Counted from the stretch's first letter, positions 6,705-14,930 are shown. The stretch: DNA of 18,536 nt from Desulfuromusa sp. (GCA_021647765.1 JAKIUD010000065.1:1-18536), one strand, 5' to 3'. Numbers and translations: made by a program. The notes: generated by a model from the sequence alone, not told the origin.

Positions 6705-7652
6705 ATGAGTGAAACTGTCGTTGTTGCTATTGGTGGTAATTCTTTGATCCGTGATGAAGCTCACAAATCGGTGAATGACCAGTATGAGTCGGTTGTCGAG
6801 ACGGTCAAGCACCTGGCAGATATTATTGAGTCTGGCTTCAAGCTGGTCATCGTTCATGGCAATGGCCCGCAGGTCGGTTTTATGCTCAGACGTTCCGCGA
6901 TTGCTTTTGAGATATCGGGTCTACATGAGGTTCCTCTGTCCAGTTGTGTTGCTGATACTCAGGGGGCGATCGGTTTTCAGATTCAACAAGCTCTTGAGAT
7001 TGAGCTAGAGAAGCGTGGAATTATCAAGAAAACCGTGACGATTGTGACCCGTGTTGTGGTTGATGAAAACGACACAAAATTTCAGAATCCCACCAAGCCT
7101 ATCGGTTCGTTTTACAATGAAGAGAAGAAAAATGAGCTGTTGGCTCAGTACCCGGACTGGACTTTTGTTGAAGATTCCGGCCGGGGGTTCAGGCGGGTTG
7201 TCCCTTCACCCGACCCCCTTGAGATTGTTGAGATTGATGTGATCAAGGATGTTATTGAGCGGGATTATGTTGTTATCGCCTGTGGTGGCGGTGGAATTCC
7301 TGTGGTTAAAAAAGCCGAAGGCTACATGGCTGTTGATGCTGTTATCGATAAAGATCTGGCATCGGCACTGTTGTCTGAAACCGTTCAGGCGAAACGATTC
7401 ATCATTTCAACCGGAGTTGATTATGTTTTCCTTAATTTTGGCAAGGAGAATGAAAAACGGCTGGAGCATGTAACTCTTGATGAGATGAAGATGTATGTTG
7501 ACGAAGGCCATTTTGCAGCAGGAAGCATGTTGCCAAAGATTGAGGCGGCTCTTGAATTTTTGGAGAATGGTGGCGAAGAAGTCATTATCACTGCGCCGGA
7601 ACAATTAAAGGCCGCTTTAGAATACAAAGTTGGAACCCGAATCACTAAATAA
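6705..7652 (+). CDS. arcC: Carbamate kinase (ArcC/YqeA type)
   Basis: A 315-residue amino-acid-kinase-fold enzyme catalysing carbamoyl phosphate + ADP to ATP + carbamate. AIGGNSLI (8-15) and IVHGNGPQVG are the N-terminal phosphate/carbamate loops. ACGGGGIPV and AVDAVIDKDLASALL are the carbamate kinase nucleotide-site signatures. Length is standard (about 310). TAGGAG overlaps the ygeY stop codon (6694-6696) and lies 5 bases before the ATG, so the genes are tightly coupled. In this operon it would harvest ATP from the carbamoyl phosphate released by the YgeW carbamoyltransferase just downstream. It equals yqeA of the E. coli cluster by position and family; arcC is the general family name. Confidence 0.95.
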   Translation: MSETVVVAIGGNSLIRDEAHKSVNDQYESVVETVKHLADIIESGFKLVIVHGNGPQVGFMLRRSAIAFEISGLHEVPLSSCVADTQGAIGFQIQQALEIELEKRGIIKKTVTIVTRVVVDENDTKFQNPTKPIGSFYNEEKKNELLAQYPDWTFVEDSGRGFRRVVPSPDPLEIVEIDVIKDVIERDYVVIACGGGGIPVVKKAEGYMAVDAVIDKDLASALLSETVQAKRFIISTGVDYVFLNFGKENEKRLEHVTLDEMKMYVDEGHFAAGSMLPKIEAALEFLENGGEEVIITAPEQLKAALEYKVGTRITK

Positions 7653-7664
7653 AAGGAGTGTTAA

Positions 7665-8861
7665 ATGAGTAAGATATGTACCCGTGAGTTAATTAGTAAG
7701 TTAAGTTTACTGAATACAGACAAGATGTACTTGAATGATTTTCTGCATACTTGGGACAAGTCTGATCAGGAACTACAGGCTGTATTTAAAGTTGCAGAAA
7801 TTCTCAGTGAAATGCGTAAAGATAATATCTCTTCAAAGGTTTTTGACAGTGGTCTGGGAATTTCTCTGTTCCGGGACAACTCAACCCGGACCCGGTTTAG
7901 TTTTTCAAGTGCTTGTAACCTGCTGGGTCTTGAAATTCAGGATCTGGATGAGGGAAAATCACAGGTTGCACATGGTGAAACCGTACGTGAGACAGCAAAT
8001 ATGGTTTCTTTTATGGCCGATATTATTGGTATTCGTGACGATATGTACATTGGCAAGGGTCACGCTTACATGAAAGAAGTGGCTGCCTCTGTTGAAGCGG
8101 GGTATCAGGAAGGTGTTCTTGAGCAACGCCCAACGATCGTCAACCTTCAGTGTGATGTTGATCATCCGACTCAATCGATGGCAGATGCTCTCCATTTGAT
8201 CGAATCTTTTGGCGGCATTGAAAACCTCAAAGGGAAGAAAATTGCCATGACCTGGGCATATTCGCCCTCTTATGGTAAGCCACTCTCCGTTCCTCAGGGG
8301 ATCATTGGTTTGATGACCCGCTTTGGTATGGATGTCTCTCTGGCTCACCCAGAAGGGTATGAGGTGATGCCTGAAGTTGAAGAGATTGCCAGGTTGAATG
8401 CGGCACGCTCGGGTGGTTCATTTACCAAAACCAATAACATGGCCGAAGCTTTTAAAGATGCTGATATTGTTTATCCGAAGAGCTGGGCACCATTTGCCGC
8501 GATGGAGAAGCGGACGAACCTTTACGGTGAAGGCGATGATGCAGGAATTAAAGCTCTAGAAAAAGAGCTTCTGGTACAAAATTCAAATCATAAAGATTGG
8601 GAGTGTACTGAAGATCTGATGGCCACTACCAAAGAGGGTAAAGCCCTGTATATGCATTGTTTGCCAGCAGACATTACTGGAGTCTCCTGTAAGGAAGGTG
8701 AAGTTGCCGCTAGTGTATTTGATCGCTACCGTGTCCCTCTTTACAAAGAGGCAAGCTATAAGCCCTATGTTATCGCGGCAATGATTTTCTTGAGCAAATT
8801 CAAGAATCCATCCGATACATTGCTGGGCTTGCTCGATGCTGAAAACAAGAGAATCGCTTAA
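7665..8861 (+). CDS. ygeW: YgeW-family knotted carbamoyltransferase
   Basis: A 398-residue member of the aspartate/ornithine carbamoyltransferase superfamily. DNSTRTRFSF (71-80) is the carbamoyl-phosphate STRTR motif, DHPTQ (166-170) the second phosphate-site motif, and HCLPAD (330-335) the ornithine carbamoyltransferase-type HCLP loop. It is longer than ordinary OTC (about 330), and SPSYGKPLSVPQG fits the YgeW group with a knotted fold. AAGGAG lies just before the ATG, 12 bases after the kinase gene. Paired with carbamate kinase, it should work in the catabolic direction, phosphorolysing a ureido compound (in the purine route probably a ureido derivative of diaminopropionate) to carbamoyl phosphate. 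Family assignment is strong; substrate is inferred. Confidence 0.94.
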   Translation: MSKICTRELISKLSLLNTDKMYLNDFLHTWDKSDQELQAVFKVAEILSEMRKDNISSKVFDSGLGISLFRDNSTRTRFSFSSACNLLGLEIQDLDEGKSQVAHGETVRETANMVSFMADIIGIRDDMYIGKGHAYMKEVAASVEAGYQEGVLEQRPTIVNLQCDVDHPTQSMADALHLIESFGGIENLKGKKIAMTWAYSPSYGKPLSVPQGIIGLMTRFGMDVSLAHPEGYEVMPEVEEIARLNAARSGGSFTKTNNMAEAFKDADIVYPKSWAPFAAMEKRTNLYGEGDDAGIKALEKELLVQNSNHKDWECTEDLMATTKEGKALYMHCLPADITGVSCKEGEVAASVFDRYRVPLYKEASYKPYVIAAMIFLSKFKNPSDTLLGLLDAENKRIA

Positions 8862-8876
8862 TCAATATTATTTGCA

Positions 8877-8900
8877 TGCCCCGGTTTTATTGCCAGGGCA
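8877..8900 (+). other. Hairpin in the ygeW-ridA gap
   Basis: TGCCC (8877-8881) pairs with GGGCA (8896-8900), extended by GG/CC (8883-8884 with 8893-8894) across one C-A mismatch, with an 8-base loop. No U-tract follows, so it is not a standard terminator. It could be an RNA-processing or stabilising element that sets ridA level relative to the upstream genes. Confidence 0.3.
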
Positions 8901-8907
8901 TAGTTAC

Positions 8908-8921
8908 AGGTGGATATGATG
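8908..8921 (+). promoter_or_regulatory. Ribosome binding site fixing the ridA start
   Basis: AGGTGG at 8908-8913 sits 5 bases before ATG 8919 and 2 bases before ATG 8916. The longer open frame beginning with GTG at 8910 would lie within this site. ATG 8919 gives the usual family N terminus (MKEII...APAAIGPYSQA). Confidence 0.75.
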
Positions 8922-9296
8922 AAAGAAATTATTCAGACAGTGAATGCTCCAGCGGCTATTGGCCCTTACAGTCAGGCAACAACAATTAATGGTATGGTTT
9001 TTACTTCTGGGCAGATTCCCCTTGATCCTGCTTCAGGTGAGGTTTTGGAAGGGAATATTACTGCACAGACTGAGCTAGTTATGAACAATCTGATGGCTGT
9101 CCTCAATGCTGCCGGGTGTGAGGCTGCAAGCGTTGTGAAGACAACCTGCTTTTTGAAAGATATGGGCGATTTTGCTGCTTTTAATGCTGTTTATGGCATC
9201 TATTTTTCAGAAAATCCTCCGGCACGGTCTTGTGTGGCGGTCAAAACTTTACCCAAAGATGTGCTGGTTGAAGTTGAAGCAATCGCGGTTAAATAA
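8919..9296 (+). CDS. ridA: RidA-family reactive enamine/imine deaminase
   Basis: A 125-residue protein of the YjgF/YER057c/UK114 family, the usual length. APAAIGPYSQA (10-20), FTSGQIPLDP (28-37), PARSCVAVKTLPKD (101-114; R103) and LVEVEAIA (116-123; E120) are the family core. RidA hydrolyses 2-aminoacrylate and related imines made by PLP enzymes, which otherwise damage PLP-dependent proteins. YgeX produces 2-aminoacrylate during beta-elimination from diaminopropionate, so a dedicated RidA at the end of the same operon makes mechanistic sense. RidA is not, to my knowledge, part of the E. coli ygeX cluster. The role is inferred from family and neighbourhood; other Rid subfamilies with altered specificity are possible. 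The second hairpin repeat begins 60 bases after its stop. Confidence 0.94.
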   Translation: MKEIIQTVNAPAAIGPYSQATTINGMVFTSGQIPLDPASGEVLEGNITAQTELVMNNLMAVLNAAGCEAASVVKTTCFLKDMGDFAAFNAVYGIYFSENPPARSCVAVKTLPKDVLVEVEAIAVK

Positions 9297-9629
9297 TAGC
9301 TTTTGTAACGATTCAGTATAAGTGATCACGAATGGCACATTTTCCCAGCAAAACTGGGACTGTCCCCGCAGGGGGGGCTGTCCCAAGCTTTTGCGGTGTG
9401 AACCAGCGTAGTTTCGTGGCTCGTAAACTTCTGGGACAGCCCCCGATGAGGCTGGGGACAGTCCCAAGTTTACTACGGGTTGCTTAAACCATTCGGGATT
9501 GTCCTCCCAATGTGCGGGGCAAACTGTTGAAGTGACAACCTAAAAAAGATGTAGTTTTGCCTGCAAGTGGGTGTGTCCGTTCCGTTTCATCAAGATTCAG
9601 GCGATGGAACCAAAAAACAGGTGGTGGCT
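9297..9629 (+). other. Intergenic region with repeat copy 2, divides the cluster
   Basis: This 333-base gap holds a small hairpin CCCAG-CAAAA-CTGGG (9344-9358) whose right arm overlaps the large repeat, the repeat itself (9356-9498), and about 130 bases of unassigned sequence before xdhD. I see no convincing sigma-70 pair there; TTGAAG at 9527-9532 lacks a good -10. Whether xdhD-ygfK is a separate transcription unit or read through from ridA cannot be decided. The big hairpin probably lowers read-through or protects the upstream mRNA end. Confidence 0.5.
9356..9498. repeat. Nested-palindrome REP/BIME-like repeat, copy 2
   Basis: Same structure and orientation as the copy at 97-245. The outer arms GGGACTGTCCCC (9356-9367) and GGGGACAGTCCC (9454-9465) pair perfectly, as do 13-base inner arms (9373-9385 with 9432-9444). 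The loop differs from copy 1 at several positions but keeps GCTTTTGCG, GAACCA, CGTAGTTT and CGTAAA. Outside the hairpin both copies share TTTACTAC, TTGCTTAAAC and CCATTCGGGA. Conserved arms with a drifting loop suggest selection on, or recent spread of, the hairpin. Confidence 0.85.
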
Positions 9630-9632
9630 ATG
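9619..9632 (+). promoter_or_regulatory. Ribosome binding site fixing the xdhD start
   Basis: AGGTGGTGG at 9619-9627 precedes ATG 9630 by a few bases. The longer open frame from GTG 9567 adds 21 residues with no family character and has no Shine-Dalgarno, so ATG 9630 is preferred; it gives the normal ferredoxin-domain N terminus MVKFTLNG. Confidence 0.8.
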
Positions 9633-12203
9633 GTTAAATTTACCTTGAATGGTCAAAGTGTCGAATATACTGGTGACGGTTCCCAGTCTCTTCTGGAGTG
9701 GTTACGTTTTACTGCCAACCTGAAAAGTGTCAAAGACGGCTGTTCGGGGCAGGGAACCTGCGGTGCCTGCCTTGTCGAACTGGACGGGAAACCGATGCTG
9801 TCGTGCTCCATGAAAATGGAGCGGATGGAGGGACGCAATCTGGTGACCTTGGAAGGGGTTCCTGAAGAAATCAGAGAGACCCTCGGGCGGGCTTTTGTTG
9901 CATCAGGGGCTGTCCAGTGTGGATTCTGCAGCCCCGGGATGCTGCTACGAGCCAAGCTTCTGCTAAGCTCAAATCCGAATCCGACCCGTGAAGAAGTCAT
10001 TCAGGCCATCAGGCATCACCTCTGTCGCTGTACCGGTTACGTCAAAATTGTTGATGCGATTATGCTGGCAGCAGAAAAAATCCGCAATAAAGAGAGCATT
10101 CCTTTCGAAGGGGGCCGTATTGGTCAGTCCTCCCCAAAATTAGAGGCGTACGAGCGTGCAATTGGCAAACCGTTGTTCGTTGGCGGTATTGAGAAGCCGA
10201 ATATGGCTCACGGTACCCTCCATTTCAGCGAACATCCTCGAGCAAGGGTTGTCAAGGTTGATACATCCAAAGCTGAAGCTTTAGCTGGAGTCATCAAGAT
10301 TTTGACGGCAAAGGATATCCCCGGCAGCAAAAAAGTTGGAATGATCGTCAAAGATTGTGACATGTACATCTCCGAAGGGGAGATTACCCGTTGTATTGGT
10401 GATGTCATCGCTTGTGTCATCGCCGAATCAAAACCAATTTCTGTGGCAGCGGCTAAGCTGATTGAGGTTGAATATGAGGTTCTTGAACCTCTGACCGATC
10501 CTATTGAAGCCTTGACTAGTGATATCCATATTCACGAGGGGGGAAACCTGCTCAAGGAGACGGTTATCTGCTACGGCGAAGATATGCAAGATGGCGTCGG
10601 TATTGAGGACATTCTGAACCGTTCTGCTCATGTTGTCAGAGATACTTTTCAAACCCAATTAATTGAGCATGCCTATCTTGAGCTGGAAAACAGCATTGCC
10701 TGTTATGAAAATGACAAACTGACTATTTATACTCAGGGGCAGGGAATTTACGAAGACCGTCACCAGATTGCCGATATGCTTGGATTGGATATCAAGGGCG
10801 TTAATGTCAAGCTGGTTCCGGCTGGTGGAGCCTTTGGCGGAAAAGAGGATCTGACCTGTCAGGGACATGCCGCTCTGGGGGCATATCTGTTGAAACGACC
10901 GGTCAAGGTGAAGCTAGATCGTAGTGGCTCGTTGCGGATGTCAACCAAGCGTCATCCCATGACTATGGAGTATGTCCTGGGGTGCGATGGAAATGGCAAG
11001 TTTACCGGACTGTATGCGCGCATTGTTGGTGATACCGGGGCGTATGCGTCGGTTGGGGGTCCCATCATGGAACGGGCAGCAACCCATGCCGGTGGCGCAT
11101 ACTACATCCCCAATATTGATGTGAAGTCGACAGCTGTTTATACCAACAATCTTACCGCAGGTGCGATGCGCGGTTTTGGTGTCAATCAGGTGACGTTTGC
11201 GATTGAGGGGCTGATTGATGAACTTTGTGAAAAAGCGGGGTTTGATCGTTGGCAGATCCGCTATGACAATGCTCTTGATCAAGGGTTGAGGACCACCAGT
11301 GGGCATAAACTGAGAAAAAAAGTTGGTCTGAAAGAGACCCTGGATCTGGTTAAGGATGAATACAATAGCGGCAAAGTTGTCGGTCTTGCCTGTGGTATCA
11401 AAAACTGTGGTATCGGCAACGGAGTTCCCGAACTGAGTCAGGTCAAGCTGGAAGTGACGCAAGAGGGATCAATCAACCTCTATCATGGTTGGAGTGAGAT
11501 GGGGCAGGGGGTTGATACCGTAGTGCAGCAGATGTTGTGCGAGAGTCTGGGGCTGGATGATACATCGTGTATTAACGTGATCGTCATGACCGACAGCGAA
11601 ACCCATGGGGGCAGCACCACCGCCAGCCGTGGAACCTTTTTGGCTGGGAAAGCGGTTCTGGAAGCGGCCAAAGGTTTGCAGAAAGATCTGCAGAGCAAAA
11701 CTTTAAAAGAGTTGGCTGGAACGGTATACGATGGTTCTTATTTGTGTGACTGGACAACTCCCCCCGACTTTGATGGCGAGGTGATCAGCCATTTTGCCTA
11801 CAGTTTTGCCACCCAGCTGGTTGTTCTTGCTGATGATGGCAAAGTGGAGAAGGTGAGAGCCGTGCACGACAGTGGCATTGTGGTGAATCGGAAAATGTTT
11901 GAAGGGCAGATCGAAGGGGGTGTGATTATGGGGATGGGCTATGCTATGACCGAAAACGTCCCTCTCGAGAAGGGGCGGATAACCGACTACAGGTTCAGAA
12001 AACTTGGCTTGTTGCGTTCAACCGATGTCCCTGAAATAGAGGTGGTGACGGTTGAAATCTACGATGAAGATGCCCCCTATGGTGCTAAAGGGGTCGGTGA
12101 GATCTGTTGTATCCCTACTGCTGCTGCCGTTGCAGGTGCTTATCGCAGCTTTGATGGTGACAAACGGACATCACTGCCGCTGAAACCGCTGAAGCAAAAA
12201 TAA
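9630..12203 (+). CDS. xdhD: XdhD-type molybdenum hydroxylase (2Fe-2S domain fused to Mo domain)
   Basis: An 857-residue xanthine-dehydrogenase-family protein. Residues 1-80 are a plant-type ferredoxin domain (C38, C44, C47, C59). Residues 85-150 are the second 2Fe-2S domain (C97, C100, C132, C134; CGFCSPGM and CRCTGY). From about 170 onward is the molybdopterin domain: GGAFGGKED (399-407), GAMRGFG (511-517; R514) and KGVGE with catalytic E824. The FAD domain of full xanthine dehydrogenase is absent, as in E. coli XdhD, where a separate YgfM subunit exists; none lies in this window. The first ferredoxin motif is C-x5-CGxC rather than the usual C-x4-CGxC. It probably hydroxylates or reduces a purine and exchanges electrons with a partner, perhaps YgfK. 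The family was called probable selenate reductase; purine chemistry is better supported by context. ssnA follows after 14 bases. Confidence 0.9.
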   Translation: MVKFTLNGQSVEYTGDGSQSLLEWLRFTANLKSVKDGCSGQGTCGACLVELDGKPMLSCSMKMERMEGRNLVTLEGVPEEIRETLGRAFVASGAVQCGFCSPGMLLRAKLLLSSNPNPTREEVIQAIRHHLCRCTGYVKIVDAIMLAAEKIRNKESIPFEGGRIGQSSPKLEAYERAIGKPLFVGGIEKPNMAHGTLHFSEHPRARVVKVDTSKAEALAGVIKILTAKDIPGSKKVGMIVKDCDMYISEGEITRCIGDVIACVIAESKPISVAAAKLIEVEYEVLEPLTDPIEALTSDIHIHEGGNLLKETVICYGEDMQDGVGIEDILNRSAHVVRDTFQTQLIEHAYLELENSIACYENDKLTIYTQGQGIYEDRHQIADMLGLDIKGVNVKLVPAGGAFGGKEDLTCQGHAALGAYLLKRPVKVKLDRSGSLRMSTKRHPMTMEYVLGCDGNGKFTGLYARIVGDTGAYASVGGPIMERAATHAGGAYYIPNIDVKSTAVYTNNLTAGAMRGFGVNQVTFAIEGLIDELCEKAGFDRWQIRYDNALDQGLRTTSGHKLRKKVGLKETLDLVKDEYNSGKVVGLACGIKNCGIGNGVPELSQVKLEVTQEGSINLYHGWSEMGQGVDTVVQQMLCESLGLDDTSCINVIVMTDSETHGGSTTASRGTFLAGKAVLEAAKGLQKDLQSKTLKELAGTVYDGSYLCDWTTPPDFDGEVISHFAYSFATQLVVLADDGKVEKVRAVHDSGIVVNRKMFEGQIEGGVIMGMGYAMTENVPLEKGRITDYRFRKLGLLRSTDVPEIEVVTVEIYDEDAPYGAKGVGEICCIPTAAAVAGAYRSFDGDKRTSLPLKPLKQK

Positions 12204-12217
12204 CAAGGAAGATCATT

Positions 12218-13504
12218 ATGTCTCTTTATCTGAAAAATGCAAAATATCTCGATTGGCAGACCTTTGAAATAACCGCCGGCCACCTGCTGGTGGAAGAGGG
12301 CAATTCCGGCAAAGTCACTAGTGTGAACCAGATTCCAGAGCAAAGTGAGCTGGCGGCAGAGGATCGGGTTATCGACTGCCAGAATCGTCTGGTGACAAAA
12401 TCTTTCGGCTGTGGTCATCACCATATTTATTCTACCCTTGCCAGAGGAATGCCGGCACCGAAAAAAATCCCGACCAACTTCCAAGAGATTCTCACCTATA
12501 TCTGGTGGACCGTCGATAAATGTCTCGATCTGGAGATGGTCGAAGCGAGTGCTCTCGCTTCAGCACTGTACTGTGCCAAAAATGGTGTCACCTTTGTGAT
12601 TGACCACCATGCGTCTCCCTATGCCATCGAAGGTTCCTTGGCAACTATCGCCAAAGCTTTTGATAAGGTCGGGCTGTCGCATCTGCTCTGTTATGAGCTG
12701 TCGGATCGGGATGGCCAAGCAATCGCAGATGCCGGTTTGGCTGAGCATGAAAGTTATTTATCCGGGGGTGGTCAGGGACACGTTGGATTACACGCATCAT
12801 TCACCGTCGGGGATGAGCTGCTGACCCGTGCTGTCGAGCTGGCGACCAAGTATAATACCGGCTTGCATGTTCATGTCGCCGAAGACAAATCTGATCAGGA
12901 TGCCTGCCTGAAAGATTACGGCAAGCGGGTTGTGCAACGTTATGCTGACGCCGGAGCTCTGGCATTGCCACAAACAATGTTGGTTCACTGTATCCATCTG
13001 GATGAGAGTGAAAAAGAGCTGATCAGAACCCATGGTTCATGGGTGACTGAAAACATTGAAAGTAACCAGAACAATAATGTCGGGCAAGCCAACTATGGTC
13101 AGATAACCGACAAGGTGATGCTTGGAACCGACGGCATGCATAGTGACATGTTGCGCAGTGCCAAGGCGGCTTTCTTGAGTGGACAGCCGTTAGAGGGTGT
13201 CGGTATGGATACCATCTATGACCGTTTCAGAAATGTCCATCGCTATATTCAGCAAAACGGGTTTAAGGGGGATGGTGATAATAATCTGGTTATTCTCGAT
13301 TATGATGCCCCGACCGAAGTGACCAGCGCTAATTTTATCGGTCATTTCATCTATGGTCTCGATTCGCGACACGTCAATACCGTTATCGCCAATGGCCGGG
13401 TGATTGTTGAAAATGGTTTGGTGACCAATGTCGATGAAGAAGAGATTTTGGCCCATGCCAGTGAGATGGGCAACAAGCTGTGGAAAAAGATGGGGGAATC
13501 TTAG
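12218..13504 (+). CDS. ssnA: SsnA-family amidohydrolase/aminohydrolase
   Basis: A 428-residue amidohydrolase-superfamily enzyme of the SsnA group, close to guanine deaminase-type hydrolases. Metal ligands appear as H67/H69 in GHHHIYSTLARGM (66-78), H219 in HVHVAED (217-223), H257 in LVHCIHLD (255-262) and D305 in LGTDGMHSDM (302-311). IWWTVDK (95-101) and FVIDHHASPYAIEGSL (126-141) are typical of SsnA. The usual PG[LF][IV]N before the HxH is replaced by TKSFGCG. AAGGAAG precedes the ATG. Old annotation calls the family a selenium-metabolism protein. In the urate cluster it is expected to hydrolyse a purine-derived ring or amino/amide bond. It is followed by the hydantoinase after 15 bases, and the two probably act in sequence. 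Exact substrate is inferred. Confidence 0.92.
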   Translation: MSLYLKNAKYLDWQTFEITAGHLLVEEGNSGKVTSVNQIPEQSELAAEDRVIDCQNRLVTKSFGCGHHHIYSTLARGMPAPKKIPTNFQEILTYIWWTVDKCLDLEMVEASALASALYCAKNGVTFVIDHHASPYAIEGSLATIAKAFDKVGLSHLLCYELSDRDGQAIADAGLAEHESYLSGGGQGHVGLHASFTVGDELLTRAVELATKYNTGLHVHVAEDKSDQDACLKDYGKRVVQRYADAGALALPQTMLVHCIHLDESEKELIRTHGSWVTENIESNQNNNVGQANYGQITDKVMLGTDGMHSDMLRSAKAAFLSGQPLEGVGMDTIYDRFRNVHRYIQQNGFKGDGDNNLVILDYDAPTEVTSANFIGHFIYGLDSRHVNTVIANGRVIVENGLVTNVDEEEILAHASEMGNKLWKKMGES

Positions 13505-13519
13505 GGAAGAGCTCCTGAC

Positions 13520-14893
13520 ATGAAAAAAGTGATCAAAAATGGTGTCGTTGTCACTGCAGAAGAGTCTTTTACCGCTGACCTTTTGGTCGACAATGACAAG
13601 ATTGCCAAAATTGCCCCACAGATTGAGGTTGATGGATCAACAGAAGTGATCGATGCTGCCGGCTGTTATGTTCTCCCTGGTGGCGTCGATGTTCATACCC
13701 ACCTCAATCTTGCGTTAGGTTCTCGTCATGTCAGTGATGGATTTTATCACGGTATGCGGGCAGCCGCTTTTGGTGGGACAACCACAATTGTTGATCATCC
13801 TGAAGCCGGTCCGGCCGGTTGCTCACTTTTTCATCAACCCAGATTTTATCAGCAGCAGATTGAAAAAGAAGCGGTCATTGACTATGGCATCCATGGCGTT
13901 TTTCAGCGGGTCGATGCCGATATCCTGCGGCAAATTCCAGAACTTATCGAGAGTGGCATTCCTAGTATCAAAGCCTATCTAACTTATGACGGCATGCTTG
14001 AGGATGGTGAGGTTGAACAGGTCTTGCAGGCCATGGAGCCGGCTCATGGTTTGACCGCTTTTCATGCTGAAGATGACGAAACGATTAAACGTCTGCGCGT
14101 AAAATATGGTCAAGAAGGGAAGCTGAGCGCAATTTATCATGCGAAAAGTCGCCCCGACACTGCGGAAGCAGAAGCGATTCGACGAATTCTGGAGATTGCC
14201 GAGCGCAGCGGAAATATCCCGGTTTATATTGTCCACCTGTCAACGGCAAAAGGGCTGGAAGAGATCAAAAAAGCCCGGCAGAAAGGGCAGCAAGTTTTTG
14301 CCGAAACCTGTCCGCAGTATCTTCTCCTCAACCAGTCCTGTTATCAGCAGGAGGGGGACGAAGGGCTGAAATATATCATGGCTCCCCCGTTAAGGACGGC
14401 TGCCGATCAGGAAACTCTGTGGCAAGGGGTTATAGATGGTTCAATCGATGTGATTGCGACGGATCATTGCTCCTTCTCATTTGCCGATAAAGTGAAATAT
14501 GGCAAGGATGATTTCAGACAATGCCCCGGCGGTTGCCCCGGCGTTGAAACACGGTTGCCGGTGATCTTTTCCGCAGCAGTCGATAAGGGACGTATCACTA
14601 TTAATCAGTTTGTTGATCTGGTTGCGACGAATCCGGCAAAGATAATGGGACTCTATCCCCGCAAAGGGGCATTGCGGGTTGGTGCTGATGCCGATCTGAT
14701 TCTGTGGAACCAGAATATCGAAAAAACCATCTCAGTGGAGACCTTACACCAGAAATGTGACTACACCCCCTTTGCGGGAATGGTCACCAAAGGGTGGCCG
14801 ATTCTGACCATGGTTCGTGGCCAGGTTGTGGTGAAAAATGGAATTTTTATCGGGAAAAAGGGTTCCGGACAGTTTATTGCACGAAAACTTTAA
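13520..14893 (+). CDS. hyuA: D-hydantoinase/dihydropyrimidinase
   Basis: A 457-residue cyclic-amide hydrolase with a complete binuclear metal site. H59 and H61 lie in VDVHTHLNLALG, the lysine expected to be carboxylated is K151 in SIKAYLTYDGML, H182 is in AFHAEDDE, H239 in YIVHLSTAKG, and D315 in IATDHCSF. These positions agree closely with known bacterial D-hydantoinases. Length is normal. Family members open hydantoin or dihydropyrimidine rings to carbamoyl amino acids. Within this operon it should open a ring left after purine reduction, giving a ureido compound for YgeY and YgeW. It matches hyuA of the E. coli cluster; allantoinase is a less likely alternative because the order and neighbours fit the YgfK-SsnA-HyuA set. 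Confidence 0.93.
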   Translation: MKKVIKNGVVVTAEESFTADLLVDNDKIAKIAPQIEVDGSTEVIDAAGCYVLPGGVDVHTHLNLALGSRHVSDGFYHGMRAAAFGGTTTIVDHPEAGPAGCSLFHQPRFYQQQIEKEAVIDYGIHGVFQRVDADILRQIPELIESGIPSIKAYLTYDGMLEDGEVEQVLQAMEPAHGLTAFHAEDDETIKRLRVKYGQEGKLSAIYHAKSRPDTAEAEAIRRILEIAERSGNIPVYIVHLSTAKGLEEIKKARQKGQQVFAETCPQYLLLNQSCYQQEGDEGLKYIMAPPLRTAADQETLWQGVIDGSIDVIATDHCSFSFADKVKYGKDDFRQCPGGCPGVETRLPVIFSAAVDKGRITINQFVDLVATNPAKIMGLYPRKGALRVGADADLILWNQNIEKTISVETLHQKCDYTPFAGMVTKGWPILTMVRGQVVVKNGIFIGKKGSGQFIARKL

Positions 14894-14930
14894 TAAAGAT
14901 TTGCAAAATTAAATATTTGGAGGTTGATGT

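Noticed and set aside
9567..9629. GTG start giving XdhD 21 extra residues
   Set aside because: The extension has no ferredoxin-domain character and no ribosome site, while AGGTGGTGG precedes ATG 9630.
10941..11462. 173-residue minus-strand open frame inside xdhD
   Set aside because: Antisense to the molybdopterin domain; composition is that expected from the reverse of a coding strand.
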